A DNA stretch of 64,000 bases from Simiduia aestuariiviva (GCF_014192475.1 NZ_JACHXZ010000004.1:1-64000), one strand, 5' to 3'. Positions 8,249 to 17,899 are shown, counted from the stretch's first letter. Notes: a model not told the origin generated them from the letters alone. Numbers and translations: made by a program.

Positions 8249-8914
8249 ATGATTTGGGACCCGTTTGATCCAGTTAGCTATTTAGTACACGTTGGGCTGG
8301 GCTTTCTCGCCCTGAGCGCAGGCCTCATCGCGCTCGGCAGCCAGAAAGGGAGCCCGCTGCACAAGCGCGCTGGCCGGTGGTTTGCCTATCCAATGGTGCT
8401 CGTTGCGCTCTCCACGTTTATATTCATGTTTCATCGCTTCCTGCCCTTGGCCATCGTCATGGCGTTAGCCACGCTCTATTGCATTCCCAGCGCACTACGC
8501 GCCGCTCGCTACACCGAATACACCGGCCGCCGATGGGATGGCCTGTTGCTCACCCTGCCCACTTTGCTGTGCATTTTTACCGCCTTACAAGCCATTCGCT
8601 TTTCGCAAATTGACGGCGCACCCGTGCTTGGCCCGTGCGTGCTAGCGCTCACATTTGGATGCTTGGCGGCCCAAGATATTCTGTTGCTGAAACGCGGAGC
8701 GCTGCCCCACAACGGATGGGTGCGCCGCCACCTAACCCGCATGGTGCTGGCGTTCACTTTTGCTGTGATGGCAGTGGTGCGCATTGGCATTAACTTTGGT
8801 TTGACACTAGAGCAAACCGTGGTGGGGCCACTGTTGGTGGCGGTGTTGATTATTGCCTACTTTTATCGGCGCTACCCGGTGGAAGACATGCAAGTTAGCT
8901 CTGCCACGCACTGA
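8249..8914 (+). CDS. Seven-helix membrane protein, DUF2306-like
   Basis: 221 residues, almost entirely hydrophobic with about six to seven membrane segments and short polar loops (HKRAGRWF, RRWDGLL, RRHLTRM). The HKRAGRWF and HLTRM motifs recall DUF2306-type proteins. A strong AAGGAGGTG ribosome site precedes the ATG. It converges on puuD across a shared hairpin. Function unknown; no direct link to purine metabolism is evident. Confidence 0.7.
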   Translation: MIWDPFDPVSYLVHVGLGFLALSAGLIALGSQKGSPLHKRAGRWFAYPMVLVALSTFIFMFHRFLPLAIVMALATLYCIPSALRAARYTEYTGRRWDGLLLTLPTLLCIFTALQAIRFSQIDGAPVLGPCVLALTFGCLAAQDILLLKRGALPHNGWVRRHLTRMVLAFTFAVMAVVRIGINFGLTLEQTVVGPLLVAVLIIAYFYRRYPVEDMQVSSATH

Positions 8915-8917
8915 AAA

Positions 8918-8945
8918 TGGTTATCTGCTACTGCGCAGATAACCA
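8918..8945 (-). terminator. Hairpin between convergent genes, overlapping the puuD stop
   Basis: TGGTTATCTG (8918-8927) pairs with CAGATAACCA (8936-8945). On the minus strand a short T run (ATTTTC) follows, so it likely ends the purine operon. It overlaps the last codons of puuD. Confidence 0.55.
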
Positions 8946-10115
8946 CGCCAACATTTGCGCGCGCTGTTCGTCGGTGAGGCCAGTGAAATTGCCGAGCGGC
9001 ATGTAGCTCGATTGAATGGCGGGCAATGCGCGCGCTTTTAAGGCGCGCAGTTGATCCGGCGTTTCAATTAATAAACCGCCCGGGGCCTCGGCAAAACCGG
9101 CTTGCGTGGGCGCAGTGGCGTGGCAATTGCCGCAGTGTGTCGCCACCAATTGCGCCAGCCCATCAATGTCTGCCGCTGCCTTTGCACCCTCGGTGGCTGG
9201 TAGCGCCTTGTGGGTGGTGTGCGCCATGGCGCCCGCCAAAATCACCACGCCCAAGGCGGCCGACAGTAAAATCCCGTATCGCGTTTGGCCCTGATGTTTA
9301 AGATTAAAAAAGTGTCGCCCCCACGCCAACAGCGCGGCCAAAATCGTGATGCACAACCACGCCTGCGGATGGCCGTATAAAAACGGCGAGTGATTGCCAA
9401 TCATGCACAGCAATACGGGCAGTGTTAAATAGTTGTTGTGGGTGGAGCGCAACTTGGCAAAGGCCATATCGGCTTCCGGCAGCGGGTCGCCACTGCCCAC
9501 GGCCGCAATAAATTTGCGCTGCGCGGGCATAATGCCGAACAACACATTGCCCGCCATCACGCTACCCATAAACGCACCCAAGTGCACCAGCGCTGCGCGG
9601 GCGGCAAACAGTTCAAAGGCCACGAAGCTGGCCGCACCTATCAACACCACCAGCAGTGCGGCAAATAAAATTCCCCGCTTTACCAGGGGACTGCGCACCA
9701 GCATTTCGTAAATCAACACGCCCGAGCCGATGAACACGACGCTCGCCACAATGGACTGGCTGGCCGACAAAACGCCGCCGGCTTTCATCAACATCATGTC
9801 GGCCTGGGCGTAATAAAACAGCACCATCAACGCGGAACCGCTAATCCAGGTGCTGTAGGCCTCCCACTTAAACCAGTGCAGCGTGCCGGGCATCACCTCG
9901 GGGCGCGTGTGGTATTTACTCACTTCGTAAATGCCGCCGCCATGAATGGCCCATAGGTCGCCTTTAATCCCCTGCTCGCGTTTCGCGGCCGGGGGTTCGC
10001 GCAAACTTAAATCCGCCCAAATAAAATAGAAGGACGCGCCGATCCACGCGATACCCGCCACCAAATGAAACCAGCGCACGGCCAGATTCAACCATTCCAA
10101 GATCAGGGCTTCCAT
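8928..10115 (-). CDS. puuD: Urate hydroxylase PuuD, membrane-bound with cytochrome c domain
   Basis: 395 residues. The N-terminal part is the PuuD membrane domain (MEALILEWLNLAVRWFHLVAG onward, about eight helices). The C-terminus carries a heme-c motif CGNCH at 328-332 and a likely axial Met near 372. PuuD oxidises urate to 5-hydroxyisourate and passes electrons to the respiratory chain instead of making hydrogen peroxide. It is the last gene of the xdh operon, 11 bases after guaD. The product is the substrate of UraH two genes upstream. Confidence 0.93.
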   Translation of the reverse strand: MEALILEWLNLAVRWFHLVAGIAWIGASFYFIWADLSLREPPAAKREQGIKGDLWAIHGGGIYEVSKYHTRPEVMPGTLHWFKWEAYSTWISGSALMVLFYYAQADMMLMKAGGVLSASQSIVASVVFIGSGVLIYEMLVRSPLVKRGILFAALLVVLIGAASFVAFELFAARAALVHLGAFMGSVMAGNVLFGIMPAQRKFIAAVGSGDPLPEADMAFAKLRSTHNNYLTLPVLLCMIGNHSPFLYGHPQAWLCITILAALLAWGRHFFNLKHQGQTRYGILLSAALGVVILAGAMAHTTHKALPATEGAKAAADIDGLAQLVATHCGNCHATAPTQAGFAEAPGGLLIETPDQLRALKARALPAIQSSYMPLGNFTGLTDEQRAQMLAWLSAQ

Positions 10116-10126
10116 GGAAGTCTCCG

Positions 10127-11431
10127 CTATTTTTTATTGTCGTAAAGGCATTCGCCCATGGCGTAAGTGCGCGCCACGTTGCGTTCATCGCCCAAAATCA
10201 TGAGGGCAAACAGCTGCTCGGCCAGCGTTTGCGTTTGGCTTTGTCGGCGCGCTTGCAAATCATCGGGTGAAAGATCCAACACCACAAAATCTGCCTCTTT
10301 GCCCACCGCAAAATTGCCGATGTGATCATCGAGGTGCAGGCTGCGTGCGTTGCCCAACGTCAGCGCGTAAAACGCCGTGTAGGGATGCAGTGATTGGCCC
10401 TGCAGCTGCAACACACTGTAGGCATCTGCCGTGGTGCGCAATTGAGAAAAACTGGTGCCGCCACCCACGTCGGTGGCAATGCTCACGCCCACGCCGGCGG
10501 CTTCAAGGCGCGCCATGTCCAACAAGCCACTGCCCAAAAATAAATTCGAACTCGGGCAAAATGCGATGCTGGAGCCGGTGTCGGCCAGCCGCTGCACCTC
10601 GTCGTCACACAGATAAATGCCGTGGCCGAATACGCTGCGCGGGCCCAATAGACCGGCGCTGTCGTAAACGTCTAGGTAGTATTTTGCAGCGGGATACAGT
10701 TCTTTTATCCACGCCAGTTCCGCGAGATTTTCAGACAGGTGTGTTTGTAAAAACAACCCGTCGTAATCTTGATACAGGCGCCCCGCCGCCGCCAACTGTT
10801 CGGGCGAGCTGGTGGGCGCGAAGCGCGGCGTCAACGCATAGTGCAAACGGTTTTTGCCATGCCAGGTTTCAATTAACTGACGACAATCTTTCTCGCCCTG
10901 CGCCGCCGTATCCGATAAGGCCTGAGGTGCATTGCGATCCATCATCACGCGCCCCGCCGCCAATCGCAGGTTGCGTTTGGCCGCTGCGCTAAACAGTGCA
11001 TCGGCGGCGTGTGCGTGCACCGTGGCGTAGGCCAGTGCAGTGGTAGTGCCCGCCGCCAGCAGGCGATCTAAAAATAATTCTGACATGGCGGCGGCGTAGT
11101 CGGGATCGGCAAATTTCATTTCCGCTGGAAAGGTGTAGCGGTTTAACCAATCCAATAGCTGCTCGCCATAGGAGGCCATGACATCCAATTGCGGGCAGTG
11201 AATGTGGCTGTCGATAAAACCCGGCATGATGAGCCGGTCGGGGAGATGCTCACAGCGCGACACATCGAAGCCCTGTTGCGCCATGTGTTCGGCGGCGGCC
11301 ACGGCGGTAATGCGACCCTGCTCCACCAACAGCACGCCATCGTCAAAGTATTCAACACCGGCGCCATCGGCGCTGGGTTTGTCGGTAAAGTGCAGAATGC
11401 GAGCGCGCAGCGCGAGGGTCGCCTGACTCAT
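10127..11431 (-). CDS. guaD: Guanine deaminase
   Basis: 434 residues of the amidohydrolase superfamily, guanine deaminase branch. Zinc-binding HxH at 76 and 78 (GFIDSHIHCPQ), THLSEN, FGHGIYL and ATDVGGG are in the expected order and the length is typical. It converts guanine to xanthine, which XdhAB then oxidises. It sits 12 bases after uraH and 11 before puuD in a compact operon. Confidence 0.93.
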   Translation of the reverse strand: MSQATLALRARILHFTDKPSADGAGVEYFDDGVLLVEQGRITAVAAAEHMAQQGFDVSRCEHLPDRLIMPGFIDSHIHCPQLDVMASYGEQLLDWLNRYTFPAEMKFADPDYAAAMSELFLDRLLAAGTTTALAYATVHAHAADALFSAAAKRNLRLAAGRVMMDRNAPQALSDTAAQGEKDCRQLIETWHGKNRLHYALTPRFAPTSSPEQLAAAGRLYQDYDGLFLQTHLSENLAELAWIKELYPAAKYYLDVYDSAGLLGPRSVFGHGIYLCDDEVQRLADTGSSIAFCPSSNLFLGSGLLDMARLEAAGVGVSIATDVGGGTSFSQLRTTADAYSVLQLQGQSLHPYTAFYALTLGNARSLHLDDHIGNFAVGKEADFVVLDLSPDDLQARRQSQTQTLAEQLFALMILGDERNVARTYAMGECLYDNKK

Positions 11432-11443
11432 GTGTGCAACACC

Positions 11444-11773
11444 TCAACTGCCGCGATAGGTTGAATAGCCGTGCGCGCTTAGCAACAGCGGCACGTGGTA
11501 GTGCTCATCGGTTGCCGCCACACGAAAATTGATGGTGACCTCTGGGTAAAAGCTGGTGCGATTTTGCGCGGCAAACCATGGCGCCACATCAAATACCAAT
11601 CGATAATCGCCGGCACTAATGGCGAGCGGCGCATCCCACTGGACAACGCGACCATCGGCGTCGGTGGTGCCGCGCCCCAAACATTGGTCAGCACGCCACA
11701 GGCTAATGGCCAAGTCCGCTGCCGGTCGACCGGCCTCCAGATCTAATACGTGGGTGGTAATAGGTGCTTTCAT
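11444..11773 (-). CDS. uraH: 5-hydroxyisourate hydrolase
   Basis: 109 residues, the normal size of the transthyretin-like hydrolase. It opens with THVLDLEAGRPA and ends with the signature YRGS that separates the enzyme from transthyretin. It hydrolyses 5-hydroxyisourate to OHCU. No signal peptide, so cytoplasmic. It lies between uraD (34-base gap) and guaD in the purine operon. Confidence 0.95.
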   Translation of the reverse strand: MKAPITTHVLDLEAGRPAADLAISLWRADQCLGRGTTDADGRVVQWDAPLAISAGDYRLVFDVAPWFAAQNRTSFYPEVTINFRVAATDEHYHVPLLLSAHGYSTYRGS

Positions 11774-11807
11774 TCACGCTTCCATTTCACGATGGGTTGT
11801 TATTGAC

Positions 11808-12311
11808 TCAAGCAAACAAGCGCTGCAAGCGCAAGCGCGTAATGGCCGCTTGTTCTGCGGCGGCATTTTCCAATTCTTGTGCGCGCGTGTTTTTCAGCCG
11901 AGCAGTTAATAATTCCAGCAATGTTTCTGGCGACTTGCCGGAGGCGCAGACCAGATAAATAAAACCAAATTTTTGCTCGTACTCGCCGTTTAACTGCGCC
12001 AGCGCCTGCAGCGTGCTGCTTTGGGCGGAGGCAACCTGGCCCTGCTCACGGGCGGTTTTACCGCCCGCCGCAATGGCTTTTTTATCGCCTATTTTGGCGT
12101 GGCCTTGCACCGCTTCCAATAGCTGCGCCTCGTCACCCCGCCAACACTGCTCGGCACTGTGCAATAGTGCCGCTAGGTTGTCATAGGGTCGCGCGGCAAC
12201 CATCTGCTCCGCCCAATCGCGGCAATGGCAAATATCGTACAACAGGGCAACGGCTTCAGCCGCGGGCAACAGATTAAAGTCACTCAGAGTTATCGGCGCG
12301 TCGAGTGTCAT
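11808..12311 (-). CDS. uraD: OHCU decarboxylase
   Basis: 167 residues of the 2-oxo-4-hydroxy-4-carboxy-5-ureidoimidazoline decarboxylase family. Visible motifs are LSDFNLLP, HAKIGDK with the conserved His, and EQKFGFIYLVCASGKSPE. It yields S-allantoin, which PuuE opens. The start codon overlaps the xdhC stop as ATGA, so the genes are translationally coupled. Confidence 0.95.
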   Translation of the reverse strand: MTLDAPITLSDFNLLPAAEAVALLYDICHCRDWAEQMVAARPYDNLAALLHSAEQCWRGDEAQLLEAVQGHAKIGDKKAIAAGGKTAREQGQVASAQSSTLQALAQLNGEYEQKFGFIYLVCASGKSPETLLELLTARLKNTRAQELENAAAEQAAITRLRLQRLFA

Positions 12312-13195
12312 AATTTGTGCTCGGCCTTTTCTGTGGTCTGTGCCGAAGGGCCTTCTTGCCCTTGTTCACGCAGCAATTTTTTAATGGTTTTCCAACTTTC
12401 CGTCTGCGTTTTCGGGCGCTTGATGTTTTGATAGTAGAGCGATTGCAGCTGCGCCACGATGGATACCGCCACTTCCATGGGCAATTTGCCCTGCACCTCT
12501 GGCAGGCCCACTGGGCTCACCATGCGCTCGAGCGTATCGTCATCAATACCGGCGTGTGCTAAACGGCGACGAAAACGTGCCGCCTTGGTTTGCGAACCAA
12601 TTAACCCTAAAAAGCGCCAACGCGGCGCCTGCAATAGCGCCAAGCACAGGGCGTAATCCAACTGGTGATCGTGAGTGAGCAGTAGCACCCAGCCGTTATC
12701 TGGCAAATTTGGCACTTCGGCCACCGGATCTTCGCACACATCAAAGCGGCAGTTTGCGGGCAGCGCGCCGTCCAACATGCTTGGGCGCGAGTCGATGACG
12801 CGCACCTGCATCGGCAATTCACCCACGATGGCGAGTAGCGCTTTGGCCACGTGACCGGCACCGAATATCGTCAACTGCCAATCGCAGGCGGGAAAGCATT
12901 CGAGCATGACGGTGACGGCGCCACCACAACATTGATTGGCCTGAGCGGCTAAATGAAACGGCTGCAGTGTTTGCGCCGCTTCGTTGCGCGCGAGCATTTC
13001 ACGCGCCGACTGCTGCACCATAAATTCTAATTGACCACCACCGAGGGTGTCATAACTGCGCTCGGCGTCGATGACCATTTTGCTGCCACCATCGCGCGGC
13101 GTAGAACCCTGCGCTTGCACAACCGTTGCAATCACATAACCGCGCCCGGCTTGCTGACAGTGGTTAATAGCTTGCGCCCAGTTGAGGCGTTTCAT
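12308..13195 (-). CDS. xdhC: Xanthine dehydrogenase accessory protein XdhC
   Basis: 295 residues. N-terminal XdhC/CoxI domain (YVIATVVQAQGSTPRDGG) and C-terminal Rossmann-like domain (LTIFGAGHVAKALLAI, WVLLLTHDHQLD, LGLIGSQTKAARFRRRL). XdhC loads sulfurated molybdenum cofactor into XdhB. The start is the ATG that overlaps the xdhB stop as ATGA; a longer upstream frame lies inside xdhB. Its own stop overlaps uraD the same way. Confidence 0.93.
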   Translation of the reverse strand: MKRLNWAQAINHCQQAGRGYVIATVVQAQGSTPRDGGSKMVIDAERSYDTLGGGQLEFMVQQSAREMLARNEAAQTLQPFHLAAQANQCCGGAVTVMLECFPACDWQLTIFGAGHVAKALLAIVGELPMQVRVIDSRPSMLDGALPANCRFDVCEDPVAEVPNLPDNGWVLLLTHDHQLDYALCLALLQAPRWRFLGLIGSQTKAARFRRRLAHAGIDDDTLERMVSPVGLPEVQGKLPMEVAVSIVAQLQSLYYQNIKRPKTQTESWKTIKKLLREQGQEGPSAQTTEKAEHKL

Positions 13196-15546
13196 TGTGC
13201 GCCGCCTTTTGCTGCAAATGCTTTGGCCTGCTGCACCGCCCAATAGACTTGCTCGGGCGTGGCTGGGGCATTGATGCGCGGGCTAATCTGATAATTCGCC
13301 ACTGACGCGCAGGCATCGCGCAATGCCGCCCACACGGAAATGGCCAGCATCAACGGGGGTTCCCCGACCGCTTTAGAGCGGTGTACCGTCGCTTCTTGAT
13401 TGGCCTGATCGAACAGCACCACGTTAAACGCCACAGGCACATCGTGGGCGGTTGGAATTTTGTAATTCGCAGGGCTGTTGGAAATGACGCGGCCAGTGTC
13501 GTCCCACAACAGTTCTTCGCTGGTAAGCCAACCCATGCCCTGCACAAAACCACCTTCAATTTGGCCGATGTCGATGGCGGGGTTCAACGAACTGCCCACA
13601 TCGTGCAATACATCCACCTGCGTGACGCGGTATTCACCGGTCTCGGTATCGATGATGACTTCGCTCACTGCCGCGCCATTGGCAAAGTACAAAAACGGGC
13701 GGCCTTTGGCGCTAGCGCGATCGTAATTAATTTTCGGCGTGCGGTAAAAACCGGTAGCCGATAGGGGCACGCGGTTTAAATAGGCCAACTGAATAAATTC
13801 AGCAAATGCCATGGACTCGGCACCGAGCTTTACTGCGCCCTCTAAAAATTGCACTTCGGTGGCGGCCACTTGAAAATGCTCAACGGCAAATGCGCGCAAA
13901 TCGGCTTTGATTTTTTCACAGGCATTGAGCGCCGCCATGCCGTTCAAATCGGTGCCAGACGATGCCGCTGTGGGCGAGGTGTTGGGCACCTTGTCTGTGC
14001 GCGTTGACACCACCGCCACCTGCGACAAGGGTTGGCCAAAGGCATGGGCGACGATGGTTTGTATTTTGGAGTACAAGCCCTGCCCCATCTCGGTGCCACC
14101 GTGGCTGATTTGCATGCTGCCATCGGTGTACAAGTGCAACAGTGCGCCCGCTTGATTTAAATGCTTTGCGGTAAATGAAATACCAAATTTGACCGGCGTT
14201 AACGCCAAGCCGCGCTTGGTGGTTTCATGGGAGGCGTTATAGGCGGTAATTTCCGCGCGGCGTGCACGGTAATTCGATGATTGCTCCAGCGCTTCAATGA
14301 TGGCGGGCAATTGATGCTGCTCAATGGTCTGCCCGTAGGGTGTTTCATCGCGGCCCGGCTGATACAGATTTTCGATGCGCACATCCAAGGGGTCTTTACC
14401 CAGATGCCGGGCAATATCGTCCATCATGCACTCGACCGCTAACACGCCTTTCGGGCCACCAAAGCCGCGAAACGCCGTGTTCGAAACGGTGTGGGTTTTG
14501 CAACGCAAGCCGAGAATGCTGGCATTGTTTAAATAGTAGGCGTTGTCGGCATGAAACATGGCGCGATCCACAATTCCGTCGGATAAGTCGGCGGAATAAC
14601 CGCACTTGCCCGCCAACGTCATATCCACGCCCAGCAAGCGACCGTCGTCGTTAAAACCGACGCGGTAGCGATTTAAAAAATCGTGGCGCTTACCGGTTTG
14701 CACCATGTCGTCGTGGCGCGGCATGCGGTAGCGCACTGGCCGCCCGGTGCGCTGGGCGAACAATGCGGCCAAGCAGGCCAGCGGTGCCGCCTGAGTTTCT
14801 TTGCCTCCAAAACCGCCGCCCATGCGCCGCACTTCAGCGACCACTTTATGAAACGGCAGATCCAACACTTCCGCCACCAACTTTTGCACTTCAGTGGGGT
14901 GTTGCGAAGAACTCAACACGTGCAGCGCGCCGTCTTCTAAGGGCGTCGCTTGGCTGATTTGACCCTCTAAATAAAAATGCTCTTGGCCGCGCACGTAAAC
15001 TTCACCGCTAATTTGGTGCGGGGCGGTGTCAATGGCTGCATCCGGATCGCCCATGAGCAATTTGTGCTGCGGCAAAACAAAGCTGTCTTGGGCCAGCGCC
15101 TGTTCAATTTCCAACACGGCCGGCAATACGTCATAGTCGACCTTTGCACATTTAACGGCGCGCTGCGCCGCCGCCATGCTGGTGGCGGCAACGGCGAACA
15201 GCGGTTGGCCGACGTACTGCACTTCGTCGCCCGCAAGCAAGGGATCGCCGGAATAAACGGGCGCCACATCCACCTTGCCGGGAATATCGGCCTGCACAAC
15301 CACATCCACAACACCGGGGCTCGCCCAGACGGCAGATAAGTCCATAGCCAACACTTTCGCGTGGGCGTGAATAGACTGGCCAGTGGCCACGTACAACAAA
15401 TTTTCAGGCGTGGCCGTATCGTCCACATATTGCGCCATACCCGTCACGTGCAGGCGCGCCGACTCGTGGGGCGTGCTGCCACCCAGTTGTGCCGCTTGAG
15501 TGTGGGGCCGCGGCGGCGTGGGCTTGCGATCGGTGAGCTTACGCAT
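13192..15546 (-). CDS. xdhB: Xanthine dehydrogenase, molybdopterin-binding subunit
   Basis: 784 residues, the usual size for a separate large subunit. It starts at MRKLTDRK, overlapping the xdhA stop by 8 bases. The a/b hammerhead domain (HESARLHVTGMAQYVDD) and molybdopterin domain follow, with MGGGFGGKE, FRGFGGPKG, GTEMGQGL and a C-terminal KAVGEPPLML containing the active-site Glu. It hydroxylates hypoxanthine to xanthine to urate together with XdhA and its maturation factor XdhC. Confidence 0.95.
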   Translation of the reverse strand: MRKLTDRKPTPPRPHTQAAQLGGSTPHESARLHVTGMAQYVDDTATPENLLYVATGQSIHAHAKVLAMDLSAVWASPGVVDVVVQADIPGKVDVAPVYSGDPLLAGDEVQYVGQPLFAVAATSMAAAQRAVKCAKVDYDVLPAVLEIEQALAQDSFVLPQHKLLMGDPDAAIDTAPHQISGEVYVRGQEHFYLEGQISQATPLEDGALHVLSSSQHPTEVQKLVAEVLDLPFHKVVAEVRRMGGGFGGKETQAAPLACLAALFAQRTGRPVRYRMPRHDDMVQTGKRHDFLNRYRVGFNDDGRLLGVDMTLAGKCGYSADLSDGIVDRAMFHADNAYYLNNASILGLRCKTHTVSNTAFRGFGGPKGVLAVECMMDDIARHLGKDPLDVRIENLYQPGRDETPYGQTIEQHQLPAIIEALEQSSNYRARRAEITAYNASHETTKRGLALTPVKFGISFTAKHLNQAGALLHLYTDGSMQISHGGTEMGQGLYSKIQTIVAHAFGQPLSQVAVVSTRTDKVPNTSPTAASSGTDLNGMAALNACEKIKADLRAFAVEHFQVAATEVQFLEGAVKLGAESMAFAEFIQLAYLNRVPLSATGFYRTPKINYDRASAKGRPFLYFANGAAVSEVIIDTETGEYRVTQVDVLHDVGSSLNPAIDIGQIEGGFVQGMGWLTSEELLWDDTGRVISNSPANYKIPTAHDVPVAFNVVLFDQANQEATVHRSKAVGEPPLMLAISVWAALRDACASVANYQISPRINAPATPEQVYWAVQQAKAFAAKGGAQ

Positions 15547-16930
15547 AAATGCCAACCTCCACGTCGTCACCCACGACCAACGCGCGACACGCTTTGCGCA
15601 GCAAGCTGTGCGCCATGGCCGCTCGGTATTCACTGGACGCACGCACATCGGTCATGGGCGTAAAATCTTGCGCCAGATACTGCGCGGCTTGGTCGATGAT
15701 GGCCGACCACTTTTCTGGATTGCGCCAGTCTTGCTTATTGATAAATGCCTCCGTGGCGCGCGCGCGCTTCGGCACCGCGGCCATGCCACCAAAGGCAATG
15801 CGCAACTGGCCGTTCGGATTGATTAAAAAGGCGCCGCATACCGCCGAGATGTCGTCCTCAAAACGCTTGCTGACCTTGTACAACTTGGCGGGGCACTTGA
15901 GGCGCGCGCGACTCAATCGCACATCCGCTAAATATTCACCGGCGGCGAGCGTGGTTTTTTTGTAGTCGACATAAAAATCTTCAAGGCGCTCGTAGCGAAA
16001 CCCACCGCCGGCCTTTCCGATAATCAACTCCGCCTCTTGCACGAGCAACCACGGCGGGGTGTCGGCAATGGGCGATGCATTACAAATATTGCCGCCCAAG
16101 GTACCCCGGTTGCGAATTTGTCGAGAGCCTAAGCGCAGCAGAAACGAAACATAGGCCGGTGCCAAGGCGGACAAGGCTTTTTCTTGCGCGGAATAGGTGG
16201 CCGCCGCACCAATGCACAAGGTGTCACCGGCACTGTCGATTCGGGTCAAACTTTTGATATGACTCAGGTCGATGAGTTGGCGTAATTCGCGGTACTGCTG
16301 GGTGCCTTCGAGCATGAGATCGGTGCCGCCCGCAATCAGGCGCGCATCGGGGTACTGCTCCAACAGCCCGCGCAATTCAGTTTCAGAGGTCGGCTGCCAA
16401 TAGCCCGGCAGGGGCTGCGCTGTACGCGTTTCACAGGCAGGCGCAGGCGGTAGCGGATTGGGCTTAGGCAAAACTTGCAGACCCGCCTCTACGATGGGTT
16501 TGTAACCCGTACAGCGACACAGATTGCCAGAAATGGCATCTAGAATGTGTGCGCGGCCATCACCCTCCACTGCGTGCTGATTGGCGCCGGCCAAGGACAT
16601 GGCAAAGCCGGGCGTGCAAAATCCGCACTGCGACGCGTGGGTATCGATCATCGCTTGTTGGATGGGGTGCAGCTCACCCGCCTGCGCCAAGCCCTCAACG
16701 GTCAACACCTGACGCCCCTGCACAGACGCGAGCGGCATCAGACAACTGTTCACGGAGCGATAACTGCCGTCATCGTCGGATACCAATAAGGTGCATGCAC
16801 CGCAATCACCCGACGCACAGCCCTCCTTGGTGCCGAGGCTGGAGCGAGATTCGCGCAGGTGCTGCAACAAGGTGATGTCTGCTGCAACACCATCGACGTC
16901 GGTTTGTTTACCATTCAACCAGAACCGCAC
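15539..16930 (-). CDS. xdhA: Xanthine dehydrogenase, FeS/FAD subunit
   Basis: 463 residues starting at GTG, placed by a strong GGAGG seven bases upstream; a longer frame has no such support. Two [2Fe-2S] clusters are readable: C38, C43, C46 and C63 in the plant-ferredoxin fold, then QCGFCTPG and LCRCTGY. The FAD domain follows (ARLIAGGTDLMLE, LGGNICNASPIADTPP). It carries electrons from the molybdenum site to NAD. First gene of the seven-gene purine-ring operon; a RutR-like box lies 52 bases upstream of the start. Confidence 0.95.
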   Translation of the reverse strand: MRFWLNGKQTDVDGVAADITLLQHLRESRSSLGTKEGCASGDCGACTLLVSDDDGSYRSVNSCLMPLASVQGRQVLTVEGLAQAGELHPIQQAMIDTHASQCGFCTPGFAMSLAGANQHAVEGDGRAHILDAISGNLCRCTGYKPIVEAGLQVLPKPNPLPPAPACETRTAQPLPGYWQPTSETELRGLLEQYPDARLIAGGTDLMLEGTQQYRELRQLIDLSHIKSLTRIDSAGDTLCIGAAATYSAQEKALSALAPAYVSFLLRLGSRQIRNRGTLGGNICNASPIADTPPWLLVQEAELIIGKAGGGFRYERLEDFYVDYKKTTLAAGEYLADVRLSRARLKCPAKLYKVSKRFEDDISAVCGAFLINPNGQLRIAFGGMAAVPKRARATEAFINKQDWRNPEKWSAIIDQAAQYLAQDFTPMTDVRASSEYRAAMAHSLLRKACRALVVGDDVEVGIYA

Positions 16931-16981
16931 CGCTATTCCTCCGTGCCGGGTTATCGTTATCCCGCCATTTAACCAAATAAC

Positions 16982-16995
16982 TGTCCAAGTGGCCA
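16982..16995. promoter_or_regulatory. RutR-type box in the xdhA/regulator divergent region
   Basis: TGTCCAAGTGGCCA, extended to CTGTCCA-AG-TGGCCAG, is a palindrome with one mismatch and differs from the RutR consensus TGACCA-NN-TGGTCA at two positions. It lies just upstream of the xdhA start, suited to controlling the operon by the adjacent TetR-family gene. Confidence 0.55.
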
Positions 16996-17166
16996 GCTTT
17001 TCATTGGGTCGCGCGCAACGCGCTAAAGTCCGCCAGTTTGAAGCCTCTATCCACGCTACCACATAGCCCAACAACCCCTCAGCCCACAAAGTCACCCAGA
17101 TTGGATGGATATGGTATAAAGTGGGGCCGGCATAGGCCTCAACTATCTAAATCACCGAAAAAGTAC

Positions 17167-17859
17167 ATGACCAAGCCAATGATCGACAAAGGACAGGATT
17201 TCGATCCAACGGAAACTCCCACCGGAAAATACAAGGCCGGCAAAATTCGCGAGGACAACCTCGCCAATATTTTGAGCGCCGCGGAAGAAGAATTTGTGCA
17301 GCACGGATTTCGGGGCGCCAGCATTCAAGCCATTGCCGATCGCGCCGGACTACCGAAAGCCAACGTGCACTATTACTTCAAAAGTAAATCCAATCTGTAC
17401 GTTACCATCCTGAACAATATCATCACCCTCTGGAACGATTTTTTCGACACCATCACAGAGGACGACGATCCAGCCGAGGCGCTGGACGCCTTCATTCGCA
17501 AAAAGGTGGCGCTGTCTTACTCTCACCCGCGCGCGTCTAAATTATTTGCCATGGAAGTGATTCAGGGCGCACCCCACCTTAAAGACTACTTTCGCTCTGA
17601 CATGCGCACCTGGGTGCGCGCTCGCGCCCAAGTCATGGAGAGCTGGATTGCCCAAGGCCGAATGGGCAAGGTCGATCCCGTGCAGGTGATTTTTCTAATC
17701 TGGTCGTCCACTCAGCACTACGCCGACTTCGACACGCAAGTCTTGACCATTATGAATCGCGCCGAATATGAGCACGACATGGTTGAAAATATTGCCAACT
17801 TTTTGAGCCAAGTGATTTTAACTGGCTGCGGCTTAACGCCCCCGCACCTAAAGGGCTAG
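17167..17859 (+). CDS. RutR-like TetR-family regulator
   Basis: 230 residues. The N-terminal helix-turn-helix spans about residues 25-75 (ILSAAEEEFVQHGFRGASIQAIADRAGLPKANVHYYFKSK, split over two helices). The C-terminal part (YFRSDMRTWVRARA, IFLIWSSTQHYADF) resembles RutR/YcdC ligand-binding domains. RutR of E. coli senses uracil and thymine and also touches purine genes. Here it is divergent from the xdh operon, and four RutR-like boxes lie at purine genes, so it probably senses a purine or pyrimidine base. The start at MTKPMID is chosen by alignment sense; no good ribosome site is visible. Confidence 0.82.
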   Translation: MTKPMIDKGQDFDPTETPTGKYKAGKIREDNLANILSAAEEEFVQHGFRGASIQAIADRAGLPKANVHYYFKSKSNLYVTILNNIITLWNDFFDTITEDDDPAEALDAFIRKKVALSYSHPRASKLFAMEVIQGAPHLKDYFRSDMRTWVRARAQVMESWIAQGRMGKVDPVQVIFLIWSSTQHYADFDTQVLTIMNRAEYEHDMVENIANFLSQVILTGCGLTPPHLKG

Positions 17860-17870
17860 CCAGATAGCAA

Positions 17871-17892
17871 CGCGGCGCCCTCAGGCGCCGCG
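17871..17892. terminator. GC-rich hairpin between convergent genes
   Basis: CGCGGCGCC (17871-17879) pairs with GGCGCCGCG (17884-17892) around CTCA. The T runs on either side are weak, so termination is plausible but not certain. Confidence 0.5.
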
Positions 17893-17899
17893 ACTATTT

